Shown here piece by piece: positions 53,315 to 61,284 of a DNA stretch of 64,000 nucleotides. Position numbers and translations under genes: made by a program. The DNA is from JANYHF01 sp031367715. GTDB taxonomy: Bacteria; Pseudomonadota; Alphaproteobacteria; Rhizobiales; Hyphomicrobiaceae. The notes beneath the pieces are model-generated. The model searched no databases and was not told the DNA's origin. It saw nothing but the letters and a program-made list of their open reading frames with translations. The first letter of the stretch is position 1. The number at the start of each line of letters is the position of its first letter. The stretch is taken from the NCBI GenBank assembly GCA_031367715.1, contig JANLQJ010000405.1, positions 45,590-109,589 of the forward strand, written 5' to 3'.

Positions 53315-53339
53315 TTGCAATTTATAGCACAACGTGCTA
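53315..53339 (+). promoter_or_regulatory. Promoter and operator of the HigBA-like module
   Basis: TTGCAA at 53315-53320 can serve as a -35 box. The perfect palindrome TAGCAC-AAC-GTGCTA (53325-53339) lies just downstream, in the spacer, 30 bp before the toxin start. This is the usual place for an autorepressor binding site of an HTH antitoxin. Confidence 0.65.
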
Positions 53340-53368
53340 CAGGCATAATTGCAGGCAGGGTAGTTGAC

Positions 53369-53737
53369 GTGCAGGTTTTCGTCACCAAGACGTTCCGGCG
53401 TTTTCAGCGCAAGGAGCGGATCAGCGAGCAAGCCTTGTGGCAAGCCATCGACCGGGCGGACGCTGGAACCATCGACGCCGATCTCGGCCAGGGACTTATC
53501 AAGCAGCGTGTGGCGCGTCCCGGCCAGGGCCGAAGCGGAGGCTACCGGACCATCATTGCGTATCGCTCGGGGCAGCGCGCGGTATTTCTCTTTGGGTTCG
53601 CCAAGAGCACGCTGGACAACATCGATGGGGCTATGCTGTCGCATTGGCAAACCATCGGAGCCGACCTGATGGCGGCGAGTGACAAAGCGATTCAGACGGC
53701 CGTTGACCAAAGTGAATTGACAGAGGTGCAGCCATGA
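53369..53737 (+). CDS. HigB/RelE family toxin
   Basis: A 122-residue toxin of the RelE/HigB superfamily (toxin-first arrangement). Visible features are VFVTKTFRRFQRKERISEQAL at the N-terminus, IKQRVARPGQGRSGGYRTIIAYR (the RGGRSGGYR-type block with basic catalytic residues) and AVFLFGFAKSTLDNI. The GTG at 53369, after AGGG, is preferred; the frame extends to 53306 but overlaps the promoter. It probably cuts translated mRNA. Its stop overlaps the antitoxin start (ATGA). Confidence 0.85.
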   Translation: MQVFVTKTFRRFQRKERISEQALWQAIDRADAGTIDADLGQGLIKQRVARPGQGRSGGYRTIIAYRSGQRAVFLFGFAKSTLDNIDGAMLSHWQTIGADLMAASDKAIQTAVDQSELTEVQP

Positions 53738-54072
53738 CGACGAGATCGACGGAAGCCGCCCGCATGCGCGCTGAACTGCTGGAAACCGCGCGCGGCCTGC
53801 ATCGCGTGGGCATCATCAGCGACGGCGCCCTGGACAAGATCACCGCGCGTCAGGTCGATTTCGACATGTTCCCCAAACTCAATCCGCCGAGCGGGGCCGA
53901 GATCGTGGCCATGCGTGAACGTGCCAAGATGAGCCAGGCCGTGTTCGCGCGTGTGCTGAATGTCGGGACCAGCACGCTCAGCCAATGGGAGCGCGAGGAA
54001 AAGCGTCCACGAGGTGCCGCAGCGCGCTTGCTGGCGGTGGTGAAGCAGCGGGGTGTGCGGGGGGTTTTGTAG
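53734..54072 (+). CDS. HigA-like XRE-family antitoxin
   Basis: A 112-residue antitoxin with a C-terminal Xre-type helix-turn-helix (about residues 54-100): MRERAKMSQAVFARVLNVG, then STLSQWEREEKRPRGAAARLL. N-terminal residues form the toxin-contacting region. It overlaps the toxin gene by four bases and is expected to bind the upstream palindrome. Confidence 0.88.
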   Translation: MTTRSTEAARMRAELLETARGLHRVGIISDGALDKITARQVDFDMFPKLNPPSGAEIVAMRERAKMSQAVFARVLNVGTSTLSQWEREEKRPRGAAARLLAVVKQRGVRGVL

Positions 54073-54443
54073 GGGGCGGGACGAATCAGTGATTCGTAAA
54101 TAGACCACTTCGCTTAGCAGCAAGAACGTCGCGCAAATGCTTTTCCATGCGCAAACGTTGCAATTTTGCACCATTATCGCCTGTCTTGCGGCAAAACGAT
54201 GACAATTCATGCGATCACGACGCAAGCACTCTTGACCATCGAGTGCTAACCGAGCACAACGCAATATATGTAACAAGTAATGAGAGGCCGCCAAGCTCCA
54301 CCCCGGCGGCCCCTCATGTCGAGCACCCCATCTCCAGCAAGAGCCGGGACCCTCGTAATTGTACAGAGCGCGCACGTATTTCTTGCGCCTGATCACGTAT
54401 CAGTAGCTGCCCCGGCTTTCTCCTACAAAGAGAAAGTCACGTT
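54073..54443. other. Gene-free stretch of lower GC
   Basis: About 370 bases with no supported gene. GC by eye is near half, below the surrounding chromosome, and there are no obvious repeats or terminators. The open frame 54147-54392 has no codon bias or homology cue and was rejected. It may be decayed mobile DNA. Confidence 0.5.
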
Positions 54444-54647
54444 ATGCACTATGTAAACTCAAGCGCTATCTGCGCCGTCGACTGGATCGAGCGGCCTGTC
54501 GGCCTTCTTGTCATTTTCACTACTAGTACGACGGTGTACACGTATCACGGCGTACCCAAGTCGCTATTCCTGGGCCTGCTATCAGCGGCCTCAAAGGGCA
54601 CCTACTTCAACGCCCACATCCGCGACAAGTATCCCTGTTCCCACTGA
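54444..54647 (+). CDS. KTSC domain protein
   Basis: A 67-residue KTSC-domain protein: VNSSAICAVDWIERPVG at the start, TVYTYHGVPKSLFLGLLSAA in the middle and GTYFNAHIRDKYPC at the end. The fold is also found at the C-terminus of some lysyl-tRNA synthetases and in phage and plasmid proteins; function is unknown. It opens a lower-GC stretch with two further unknown genes. Confidence 0.75.
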   Translation: MHYVNSSAICAVDWIERPVGLLVIFTTSTTVYTYHGVPKSLFLGLLSAASKGTYFNAHIRDKYPCSH

Positions 54648-54796
54648 GAACCTACGCAAAACCTTCCGCTTCCCTATCCGGAAGCAGTCCGCAATTCGCG
54701 CGCTTGTCAGTCGGAATCTCCGAATCAGTCGACGCTCATACAAACACGAGCGAATCGACTTTGCAATACGGCATGCGCGCCGCTTGGAGAACTACT

Positions 54797-55258
54797 ATGC
54801 GCATTACGAAGCACCATATCAAGAATGCCGCAATATATCTGAACGGTATACCAGAGAATTCTGTCTTCAGAGTAATGTCGCGACTGGACAAGTCTTCGTT
54901 CCATCAACTAATCCGTGCGGGCTTCCAGGCCTCCGCGACACATGGCTCCACGATTTTGCCCAGCAGCATTGGCCCGACAACTCGGCTCAACGCCAACGGT
55001 CGATGGATCGTGCAGAGGCACCTACCGAAGGAATTGAGATACATCCGCACTGTCTACTGGAAATGGGAGCAATTCTCAGGGAACGACCGGGAAGAACATG
55101 AAGGCATGAAGGATATCTACCGCCTCTGTTACCTCAGGGACTTCGTGGCACCTCCTTCCGTCGAGGTAACACTGACGTTTGCAGGCGATCAGATTTGCGC
55201 CACGACGCCTGAACTCACGAAGACCACAGGCCTGAAGATCACAACATACACTGCGTGA
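54797..55258 (+). CDS. Unknown protein, first of a coupled pair
   Basis: A 153-residue protein with no recognised domain. It begins MRITKHHIKNAAIYLNGIPE, is basic in its first half and has an aromatic YIRTVYWKWEQFSG segment near residue 90. GGAG eight bases upstream supports the ATG at 54797; the frame is open from 54704. GC and codon use are lower than in flanking core genes. Its stop overlaps the start of the next gene (GTGA), so both products are probably made together, perhaps as a two-component accessory or defence unit. That role is inference only. Confidence 0.55.
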   Translation: MRITKHHIKNAAIYLNGIPENSVFRVMSRLDKSSFHQLIRAGFQASATHGSTILPSSIGPTTRLNANGRWIVQRHLPKELRYIRTVYWKWEQFSGNDREEHEGMKDIYRLCYLRDFVAPPSVEVTLTFAGDQICATTPELTKTTGLKITTYTA

Positions 55259-55731
55259 ACCTGATGCTGGAATTGTTCGGTCACTGCGACCTCGTATCGG
55301 AAGATCTCAATTCTCTCCAGATGCCTCGGATCCGGAAGGCAAACTGGCGGATGCTGCCGCCGGGCGAGTACCCCTGGGAGAAACTTGAACGCCACATCCA
55401 AAACGCCACGAGCGGCCGGTCTGCTGACACGCAACGTGTGATTTGGGACAGACAAGATGCGATCAAAAGCCTTTCTCCCGACGAGATTTTTGTCGGGGAA
55501 GCGGGATTTGGCGACTATCTCGCGTATGTCTTCAAGAGCCGGAACTTGGTTGTGCTGGAAAGCGTCAGGAAGGACAACGCAATCTACGCTTTTGGCCTGG
55601 ATTGGAAGCGCGTCTCTCAGCTTTCCAAGGCGGAAATCTTGCGCGACAATCTGCAATTAGCACGGATTGTACACACAAACGGCTGGAAGACCAACCTTAC
55701 AGGACTTCTGACCAAAATGAGTGCAGCCTAG
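55255..55731 (+). CDS. Unknown protein, second of a coupled pair
   Basis: A 158-residue protein starting with GTG inside the stop of the preceding gene. Visible segments are RKANWRMLPPGEYPWEKLERHI (about 28-48), SPDEIFVGEAGFGDYLAYVF and VVLESVRKDNAIYAFGLDW. No catalytic motif was recognised. It ends just before a bidirectional terminator and the convergent cobT gene. Confidence 0.55.
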   Translation: MNLMLELFGHCDLVSEDLNSLQMPRIRKANWRMLPPGEYPWEKLERHIQNATSGRSADTQRVIWDRQDAIKSLSPDEIFVGEAGFGDYLAYVFKSRNLVVLESVRKDNAIYAFGLDWKRVSQLSKAEILRDNLQLARIVHTNGWKTNLTGLLTKMSAA

Positions 55732-55736
55732 TTTAG

Positions 55737-55770
55737 GAAGTAGGTTGGATTGGGGGAGCCAACCTACTTC
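55737..55770. terminator. Bidirectional hairpin between convergent genes
   Basis: Perfect 12-bp inverted repeat GAAGTAGGTTGG (55737-55748) with CCAACCTACTTC (55759-55770), overlapping the last codons of cobT. It can terminate both the unknown gene pair and cobT, though a T-run is weak on both sides. Confidence 0.6.
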
Positions 55771-57656
55771 TTCCACAGTCCCCGGCCCTTCGGCGCCACC
55801 TTCCTTGCCACCGCCTTCTCCTCAAACAGCGCCACCAGCTGATCCGTCATCGCGCCCGCCAGCTCGCTCGGGTCGGTGATCGTCACCGCCCTCTGATAAT
55901 ACCGCGTCACGTCGTGCCCGATGCCGATCGCCATCAGTTCGACCGGCGACTTGGCCTCGATCTCGTTGATGACTTGGCGCAGGTGCAGCTCCAGGTACGA
56001 TCCGCTGTTCACGGACAAAGTCGAATCATCCACCGGCGCGCCGTCCGAGATCATCATCAGGATGCGCCGTTGCTCTGGCCGCGCCAGCATGCGGCGGTGC
56101 GCCCAGGCCAGGGCCTCGCCGTCGATGTTCTCCTTCAATAACCCCTCGCGCATCATCAACGCCAGATTGCGCCGGGCGCGACGCCACGGGGTATCGGCTG
56201 TTTTATAAATGATGTGGCGCAGATCGTTCAGACGGCCCGGCGCGGGTGGCTTGCCGCCCGCCAGCCATTGTTCGCGCGCCTGCCCGCCCTTCCAGGCGCG
56301 GGTCGTGAAGCCCAGAATCTCCACCTTCACGCCGCAGCGCTCCAGGGTGCGGGCGAGGATGTCGGCGCAGCAGGCCGCGACCATGATGGGGCGGCCGCGC
56401 ATGGAACCGGAATTGTCCAGCAGCAGCGTCACCACCGTGTCGCGGAATTCGGTGTCGCGCTCGTGCTTGAAGCTGAGCGCGTGCATGGGATCGATGACCA
56501 CGCGGGTCAACCGGGCGGCGTCGAGCGTGCCCTCTTCCAAATCGAAATCCCACGAGCGGTTCTGCTGCGCCAGCAAACGCCGCTGCAATTTATTGGCGAG
56601 CCGCGAGACCGCGCCCGAGAGCGAGCGCAGTTCCTTGTCGAGGAAGGCGCGCAGCCGCTCCAGTTCTTCGGGCGCGCAGAGATCTTCGGCTTCCATCTCT
56701 TCGTCGTGCAGACGTGAGAAGACCTTGTAGCCAAAGGCCTCCGGGTTATCGAGCACGTTGAAGTTGGGGCGGAACGGGTCGTCGCCGTCGGCCTCCTGGC
56801 TGTCGTCGGTCTCGACATCGAACTCGTCGCTGTCGGCAGCTTCCGAGGTTTCGGTTTCCTCGCCGCTGTCGCCGTCGGCCATCTCCTGCTGGCTGGCGCT
56901 CTCCTGTTGGTCGCCGCTTTCGCCGTTCTCGGCGCCCTCTTCGTCCTGCTGGTCCGGATCGTCCTCCTGGTCGCCTTCGGAACCATCCTGATCGCCGGGC
57001 TCCATGTCCTCCATCAGCTCCAGCTTGGTCAGCACGCTGGTCATCAGCTTGCCGAATTCGCGCTGATTCTCGACCAGGGATTTCAGCTGCAGGAGCTTGT
57101 CGCCGGCCTTCTCCTCGACCCACGGACGCCACAGATCGACGATCTTTTTGGCCTGCTTGGGGGGCGCGCGGCCGGTCAGTTTCTCGCGCACCAGGAGAGC
57201 AAGAGCGTCCTCCATCGGCGCGTCTTCGCGCTTGGAGATCTCGGCAAAGCGGGCGTGCGCGTAGTGGCTCTCGGTTTTCGCCGACAGGTTCTCCGCCATG
57301 CCGATCATGCGGTTGGCGCCCAGCGCTTCCACGCGCGCGCGCTCGACCGCCTCGAACACGCTGCGGGCCTGGCCGGCGGGCGGCGCCAGGCGGGCGTGCA
57401 CCTTGGGGTCATGACAGGCCGCGGTCAGCGAGAGCGAGTCCGCATGCCCGCGCAGGATCGCGACCTCGGCCGGCGACGGCGCGCGCGAGGGCTCGGGCAG
57501 CTTCATGATCTTGCCGTCCAGCACGGGCGCGCCGGGGGCGAAATTCACCTGCATCTCGCCATCGGCGGCGACGGCGCGGGCACACAGTGCGATGGCGCGC
57601 TTCAGCGGCTCGGCGGGCGCTTCCTTGCGCTTGTTGGTGGAGGGGGAGGTGGCCAT
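55764..57656 (-). CDS. cobT: Cobaltochelatase subunit CobT
   Basis: Subunit of the aerobic CobNST cobalt chelatase in cobalamin synthesis, 630 residues. The N-terminal half precedes a long acidic linker (DDPDQQDEEGAENGES, about 225-295). The C-terminal von Willebrand A domain has the MIDAS motif VVTLLLDNSGSMRGRPIMVA (about 415-434) and ISDGAPVDDSTLSVNSG. CobT forms ATP-dependent rings with CobS that drive insertion by CobN. In most relatives cobS is adjacent; here a small membrane protein and a Uma2 gene intervene. Confidence 0.95.
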   Translation of the reverse strand: MATSPSTNKRKEAPAEPLKRAIALCARAVAADGEMQVNFAPGAPVLDGKIMKLPEPSRAPSPAEVAILRGHADSLSLTAACHDPKVHARLAPPAGQARSVFEAVERARVEALGANRMIGMAENLSAKTESHYAHARFAEISKREDAPMEDALALLVREKLTGRAPPKQAKKIVDLWRPWVEEKAGDKLLQLKSLVENQREFGKLMTSVLTKLELMEDMEPGDQDGSEGDQEDDPDQQDEEGAENGESGDQQESASQQEMADGDSGEETETSEAADSDEFDVETDDSQEADGDDPFRPNFNVLDNPEAFGYKVFSRLHDEEMEAEDLCAPEELERLRAFLDKELRSLSGAVSRLANKLQRRLLAQQNRSWDFDLEEGTLDAARLTRVVIDPMHALSFKHERDTEFRDTVVTLLLDNSGSMRGRPIMVAACCADILARTLERCGVKVEILGFTTRAWKGGQAREQWLAGGKPPAPGRLNDLRHIIYKTADTPWRRARRNLALMMREGLLKENIDGEALAWAHRRMLARPEQRRILMMISDGAPVDDSTLSVNSGSYLELHLRQVINEIEAKSPVELMAIGIGHDVTRYYQRAVTITDPSELAGAMTDQLVALFEEKAVARKVAPKGRGLWKK

Positions 57657-57670
57657 GGTCTAGCTGACCC

Positions 57671-57913
57671 TCACGCTCTGGGCTTCTTGAGGACGCCGCC
57701 GGTGCGCGGCGAGTACTCGGCCGTATGGAGGCCCCAGGCGTAAACGCCTGCGATCACAACCAGCGCGATGGCGGTGTAGAAGCTGCGCGAGAACGAGAAA
57801 ATCGCCAGCGCCCAGAGCCCGAATTGCACGGCGCCGACGCGCCACTTCCTGAGCAAAAGGCTGCCCAGGCCGGGGATGATGAAGTTTAACAAGAGGGCGA
57901 TATGTCGGATCAA
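57671..57913 (-). CDS. Small membrane protein
   Basis: An 80-residue protein with two to three hydrophobic helices (IALLLNFIIPGLGSLLLRKW, VQFGLWALAIFSF, TAIALVVIAGVYAWGL), similar in style to small TM2/DUF5683-like proteins. It lies 14 bp upstream of cobT in the same direction and may be cotranscribed. Function unknown. Confidence 0.65.
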   Translation of the reverse strand: MIRHIALLLNFIIPGLGSLLLRKWRVGAVQFGLWALAIFSFSRSFYTAIALVVIAGVYAWGLHTAEYSPRTGGVLKKPRA

Positions 57914-57958
57914 GATAGTGTTCCTGACTCAGGTGTGGACCTGGTAGTTTGCAGCATA

Positions 57959-58528
57959 TCAGGGTTTTGGAAAGAATCGTGCGATCTGAACTTCGATCCC
58001 TGGTGGATCTAGACGTAATCGCCCCTTGCCCATCATTTGGGTCAAGATCGAGCCATCTGCCTGCCTGCTATGCAGGATGAGCGGCGGTTGCCCTGGGTCA
58101 ACGATCAGGAAATGTTTGACGCTCTTCAGCGAGAAATACCCCTTCAACTTTGCTGAGGCATCAATATAGCGCGTCGAGGGTGAAAGAACCTCAACAACGA
58201 TTGTCGGGTTGGGAACTTCAACTGACTTTGGCGGCAGTTTCTGACCGCAATACACCAAAGCGTCGGGCTCGTGAGCCGTGTCAACATCGACGCGCACTGT
58301 CATGCCATCCGGTAGCATGCGGCATGGAATTTTCGCTGCCTTGATGGCGCGTTCAAGTTCCTTTTGCACTGCGTATTTGGTTTCGGCGTGATACGACCGC
58401 TCGGGCGACATGGCGTAGACTTGACCAGCATAGAGCTCAAAGCGGCCCGGCTGATCCACATACCAAAGTAGGAACTCGTCAACGGTCATATGAGTTTCAG
58501 GCAGCTTCGGCCTGGTAATGGCGGTCAT
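57959..58528 (-). CDS. Uma2 family (DUF820) PD-(D/E)XK nuclease-like protein
   Basis: A 189-residue Uma2 protein. It has the family order MTVDEFLLWYVDQPGRFELY, GQVYAMSPERSYHAETKYAV, HEPDALVYC, PTIVVEVLSPSTRYIDASAK (catalytic Asp and Glu) and FLIVDPGQPPLIL. Uma2 proteins are abundant in cyanobacteria and often mobile; biochemical role is mostly unproven. GC is lower than in the flanking cobS and cobT, which fits an insertion. Start at 58528; an in-frame ATG at 58552 is also possible. Confidence 0.82.
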   Translation of the reverse strand: MTAITRPKLPETHMTVDEFLLWYVDQPGRFELYAGQVYAMSPERSYHAETKYAVQKELERAIKAAKIPCRMLPDGMTVRVDVDTAHEPDALVYCGQKLPPKSVEVPNPTIVVEVLSPSTRYIDASAKLKGYFSLKSVKHFLIVDPGQPPLILHSRQADGSILTQMMGKGRLRLDPPGIEVQIARFFPKP

Positions 58529-58560
58529 GGCGCTGAGACCTGTTGCAAACACGGATAGGA

Positions 58561-59550
58561 TTAGCTCATCACCACGTTGGCCGCGCTTTCCGGCAATTCC
58601 TCGCCAAAACAGCGCTGGTAGAATTCGGCGACCTGCCCACGTTCCAGCTCATCGCACTTGTTCAGGAAGGTCAGCCGGAAGGCAAAGCCGACATTGTTGA
58701 AGATCTCGGCATTCTCGGCCCAGGTGATGACGGTGCGCGGGCTCATCACGGTGGAGAGGTCGCCGTTCATGAAGGCGTTGCGCGTCAGATCCGCCACCCG
58801 CACCATGTTGGAGACGATGCCGGCCTTGGCCTTTTTGCTGAAGCTCTTGACCTTGCTGAGCACGATCTTGGTCTCGGCGTCGTGCGGCAGATAGTTCAGT
58901 GTCGTGACGATCGACCAGCGGTCCATCTGGCCCTGGTTGATCTGCTGCGTGCCGTGGTAGAGGCCGGAGGTATCGCCGAGTCCAATGGTGTTGGTGGTCG
59001 AAAACAGCCGGAAGGCAGGGTGCGCGCGAATAACTTTGCTCTGATCCAGCAGCGTCAGCTTGCCCGACTGCTCCAGCACACGCTGGATGACGAACATGAC
59101 GTCCGGGCGGCCGGCGTCGTATTCGTCAAAGCACAACGCAGTGTTGGACTGCAGCGCATAGGGCAGGATGCCCTCGCGGAATTCGGTGATCTGCTTGCCG
59201 TCCTTCAGCACGATGGCGTCCTTGCCGACCAGATCGATGCGGCTGACGTGGCTGTCGAGATTGACGCGGATGCACGGCCAGTTGAGCCGGGCGGCGACCT
59301 GCTCGATATGGGTGGATTTGCCGGTGCCGTGGTAGCCCTGGATCATGACGCGGCGGTTGTGCGCAAAACCGGCCAGGATCGCGAGCGTGGTGTCGCGGTC
59401 AAAAATGTAGTCCGGATCGGTATCGGGGACATGCGCGTCCGGCTTGGAATAGGCCGGCACCTCGAAATCGGCGTCGAGACCGAAAACCTGGCGCACGGAA
59501 ATCTTCATATCGGGCAATGGGGCAACGGTGGCAGCAGCGCTGAGGCTCAT
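58561..59550 (-). CDS. cobS: Cobaltochelatase subunit CobS
   Basis: AAA+ ATPase subunit of the CobNST cobaltochelatase, 329 residues. It shows Walker A MIQGYHGTGKSTHIEQVAAR (about 69-88), Walker B ALCFDEYDAGRPDVMFVIQ, sensor FRLFSTTNTIGLGDTSGLYH and the arginine-finger region FSKKAKAGIVSNMVRVADL. It works with CobT to drive cobalt insertion into hydrogenobyrinate diamide. Confidence 0.95.
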   Translation of the reverse strand: MSLSAAATVAPLPDMKISVRQVFGLDADFEVPAYSKPDAHVPDTDPDYIFDRDTTLAILAGFAHNRRVMIQGYHGTGKSTHIEQVAARLNWPCIRVNLDSHVSRIDLVGKDAIVLKDGKQITEFREGILPYALQSNTALCFDEYDAGRPDVMFVIQRVLEQSGKLTLLDQSKVIRAHPAFRLFSTTNTIGLGDTSGLYHGTQQINQGQMDRWSIVTTLNYLPHDAETKIVLSKVKSFSKKAKAGIVSNMVRVADLTRNAFMNGDLSTVMSPRTVITWAENAEIFNNVGFAFRLTFLNKCDELERGQVAEFYQRCFGEELPESAANVVMS

Positions 59551-59648
59551 GATTTATGCGGTCCGGTTATGGGTGGCGTGGCCAATGGGGGCCGAAACGC
59601 CTGTTCTGGGGGAAAATTCCGCGCGCGTCGAGGGGCGGATTGGTCGCT

Positions 59649-59833
59649 GGGGACATGATGTTCATCGCCAGCCACCTCCGTCAGCAGAAATGTATCGCTG
59701 ACGGCGCGCTGGCGATGAACTTCGTGTCCCCGTTTCTGCGCCAAGTCAACGGGGGCACGAAGTTCATTTTCGGCTTGCGGCCGCGCCGTAGCCTTCAGGG
59801 ACGGAGCAGGCCGAAACTGAACATCATGTCCCC
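59649..59833. repeat. Double palindrome, family GGGGACATGATG
   Basis: Four related 24-base arms alternate in orientation: 59649-59672, 59708-59731 (inverted), 59751-59774, 59810-59833 (inverted). Each pair can form a hairpin. The outer ends are GGGGACATGATG and its complement. The last arm contains the stop codon of the LysR gene (59824-59826). Confidence 0.82.
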
Positions 59834-60753
59834 AGCGCCGCTTCCTCGATCACCCAATCGCGGAAGGCTTCCACCCGCTTGTCGGGCGCGCCCTGATCCT
59901 GCACCATGTAGTAGGAGATCTTCAACGGCAGCGCGATGTCGAACGGGATCACCAGACGGCCGGCCGCCAGATCGGCCGTCGCCAGTGGCTTCAGGCTCAG
60001 CGCCACGCCCTGGCCCATGATGGCGGCCTCCAGCGCCTGCGTCGCCTGATCGAAATGGATGCCGCGCGTGCCGTCAGCCTTGTCGAGGCCGGCCAGCGCC
60101 ATCCAGTCGCTCCAGGTCGGGTTCTCGGGATATTTCGTGTTGTCGTGCAAGAGTGTATGCTCCAGCAGATCGGCAGGCTTTTCCAGGTTCACCTGCTCCA
60201 GATAGCCGGGGCTGCACAGTGGCACGGCCTCCACGGCCATCAGCTTGGTGGCCTTGCAGCCGGGGAACCGCCCGCGCCCGAACGGGATGGCGATATCGAT
60301 CTCTTTCTGGCGCAGCGCGGCGCTGATGGCGGCCGGCGGCACATTCTCGGAGATCAGGTCGGCCGAGGATGACAGCTCGATATCGATATCGGGTTGGCGG
60401 GCCAGAAACCGGTTCAAGCGCGGCGCCACCCACTTGGCAGCGAACGACGGCGCGGCCAGCACGCGCAGAGTGCGGCGGCCGGTGACGGCGCGCAATTGCT
60501 GCACTGCAAGAGACAAGTTCTCAAATCCCTCCTGCAGCTTAGGCAAAGCAGCGTGGCCGACCTGGGACAGCTCAAACCGGCCTTCTGTCCGATTAAAGAG
60601 TGCAACCCCGAAGTATTCTTCGAGTTTTTTGACCTGGTGACTGACCGCCGCGGGTGTCACATTCAGCTCAACTGCCGCTTTTCGAACACTTTGGTGGCGT
60701 GCGACCACCTCGAATGTTTTCAAAGCGTTAAGATGTGAGAGATGTTGGCTCAT
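59824..60753 (-). CDS. LysR-family transcriptional regulator (GcvA-like)
   Basis: A 309-residue LysR regulator. The N-terminal winged helix-turn-helix is LNALKTFEVVARHQSVRKAA with VELNVTPAAVSHQVKKLEEY, then FNRTEGRFELSQVG; the C-terminal effector domain follows (ADLISENVPPAAISAAL, EAAIMGQGVALSLKPL). The pattern VTPAAVSHQ is typical of GcvA-like members. The effector is unknown. The ATG at 60753 matches the family; the longer frame was rejected. Its last codons and stop come from a palindromic repeat. Confidence 0.9.
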   Translation of the reverse strand: MSQHLSHLNALKTFEVVARHQSVRKAAVELNVTPAAVSHQVKKLEEYFGVALFNRTEGRFELSQVGHAALPKLQEGFENLSLAVQQLRAVTGRRTLRVLAAPSFAAKWVAPRLNRFLARQPDIDIELSSSADLISENVPPAAISAALRQKEIDIAIPFGRGRFPGCKATKLMAVEAVPLCSPGYLEQVNLEKPADLLEHTLLHDNTKYPENPTWSDWMALAGLDKADGTRGIHFDQATQALEAAIMGQGVALSLKPLATADLAAGRLVIPFDIALPLKISYYMVQDQGAPDKRVEAFRDWVIEEAALGT

Positions 60754-60916
60754 GATCGGAAAGATATAGGCCTGTTTAGTTTTTCTTGCAAGACAGCGCA
60801 AAAGAAGGAAATTGCTGCGGTGCACAAGCTGACATAGGTTGGGGTCAGTGGCAAGCACGGGCACAGACCTGAGCTGTCGAGATGAGCACGTAGAATTACG
60901 AATGAGGTTGAAGATC

Positions 60917-61279
60917 ATGAGCACCCTGAGCACCCGTCTGCAGAGCCTTTCGAGCGACGTTGCCCTCTATCTGGCCCGTCGGCGCGACCGCAAGTTGCTG
61001 CTGGCCCTTGACGACCGCACGCTCGCCGATATCAGCATTTCGCGCGAATTGTTGACCTCCGGCGTCAAGTCCTGGCCCTGGCGCCTGGATGCCGACGACC
61101 ATGCAGTCAACCTGGCCGCCGGCCGCTTCAAGAGCGCAGTGCGCGAACTGGAGAGCTACAACGACAGCGAACTGGCCGACCTCGGCATCAGCCGTGGCGC
61201 CATCCGCGATGCTGTCCTGCACGGCCGCCCCGGCGTCGACCTGCCGGTGAACGACAACGACTATGCGCGGGCCGCATAA
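60917..61279 (+). CDS. DUF1127 protein with two domain copies
   Basis: A 120-residue protein carrying two DUF1127-like modules: RRDRKLLLALDDRTLADISI with SRELL (about 25-55) and VRELESYNDSELADLGISRG (about 78-97). Such small proteins of rhizobia affect RNA turnover and phosphate or carbon metabolism in studied cases. The ATG at 60917 follows GAGG. It diverges from the LysR gene, which may regulate it, and ends six bases before the convergent HxlR gene. Confidence 0.78.
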   Translation: MSTLSTRLQSLSSDVALYLARRRDRKLLLALDDRTLADISISRELLTSGVKSWPWRLDADDHAVNLAAGRFKSAVRELESYNDSELADLGISRGAIRDAVLHGRPGVDLPVNDNDYARAA

Positions 61280-61284
61280 CGAAT

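Noticed and set aside
54073..54443. Small gene between higA and the KTSC gene
   Set aside because: The open frame at 54147-54392 lacks a good ribosome site, codon bias and any recognisable motif.
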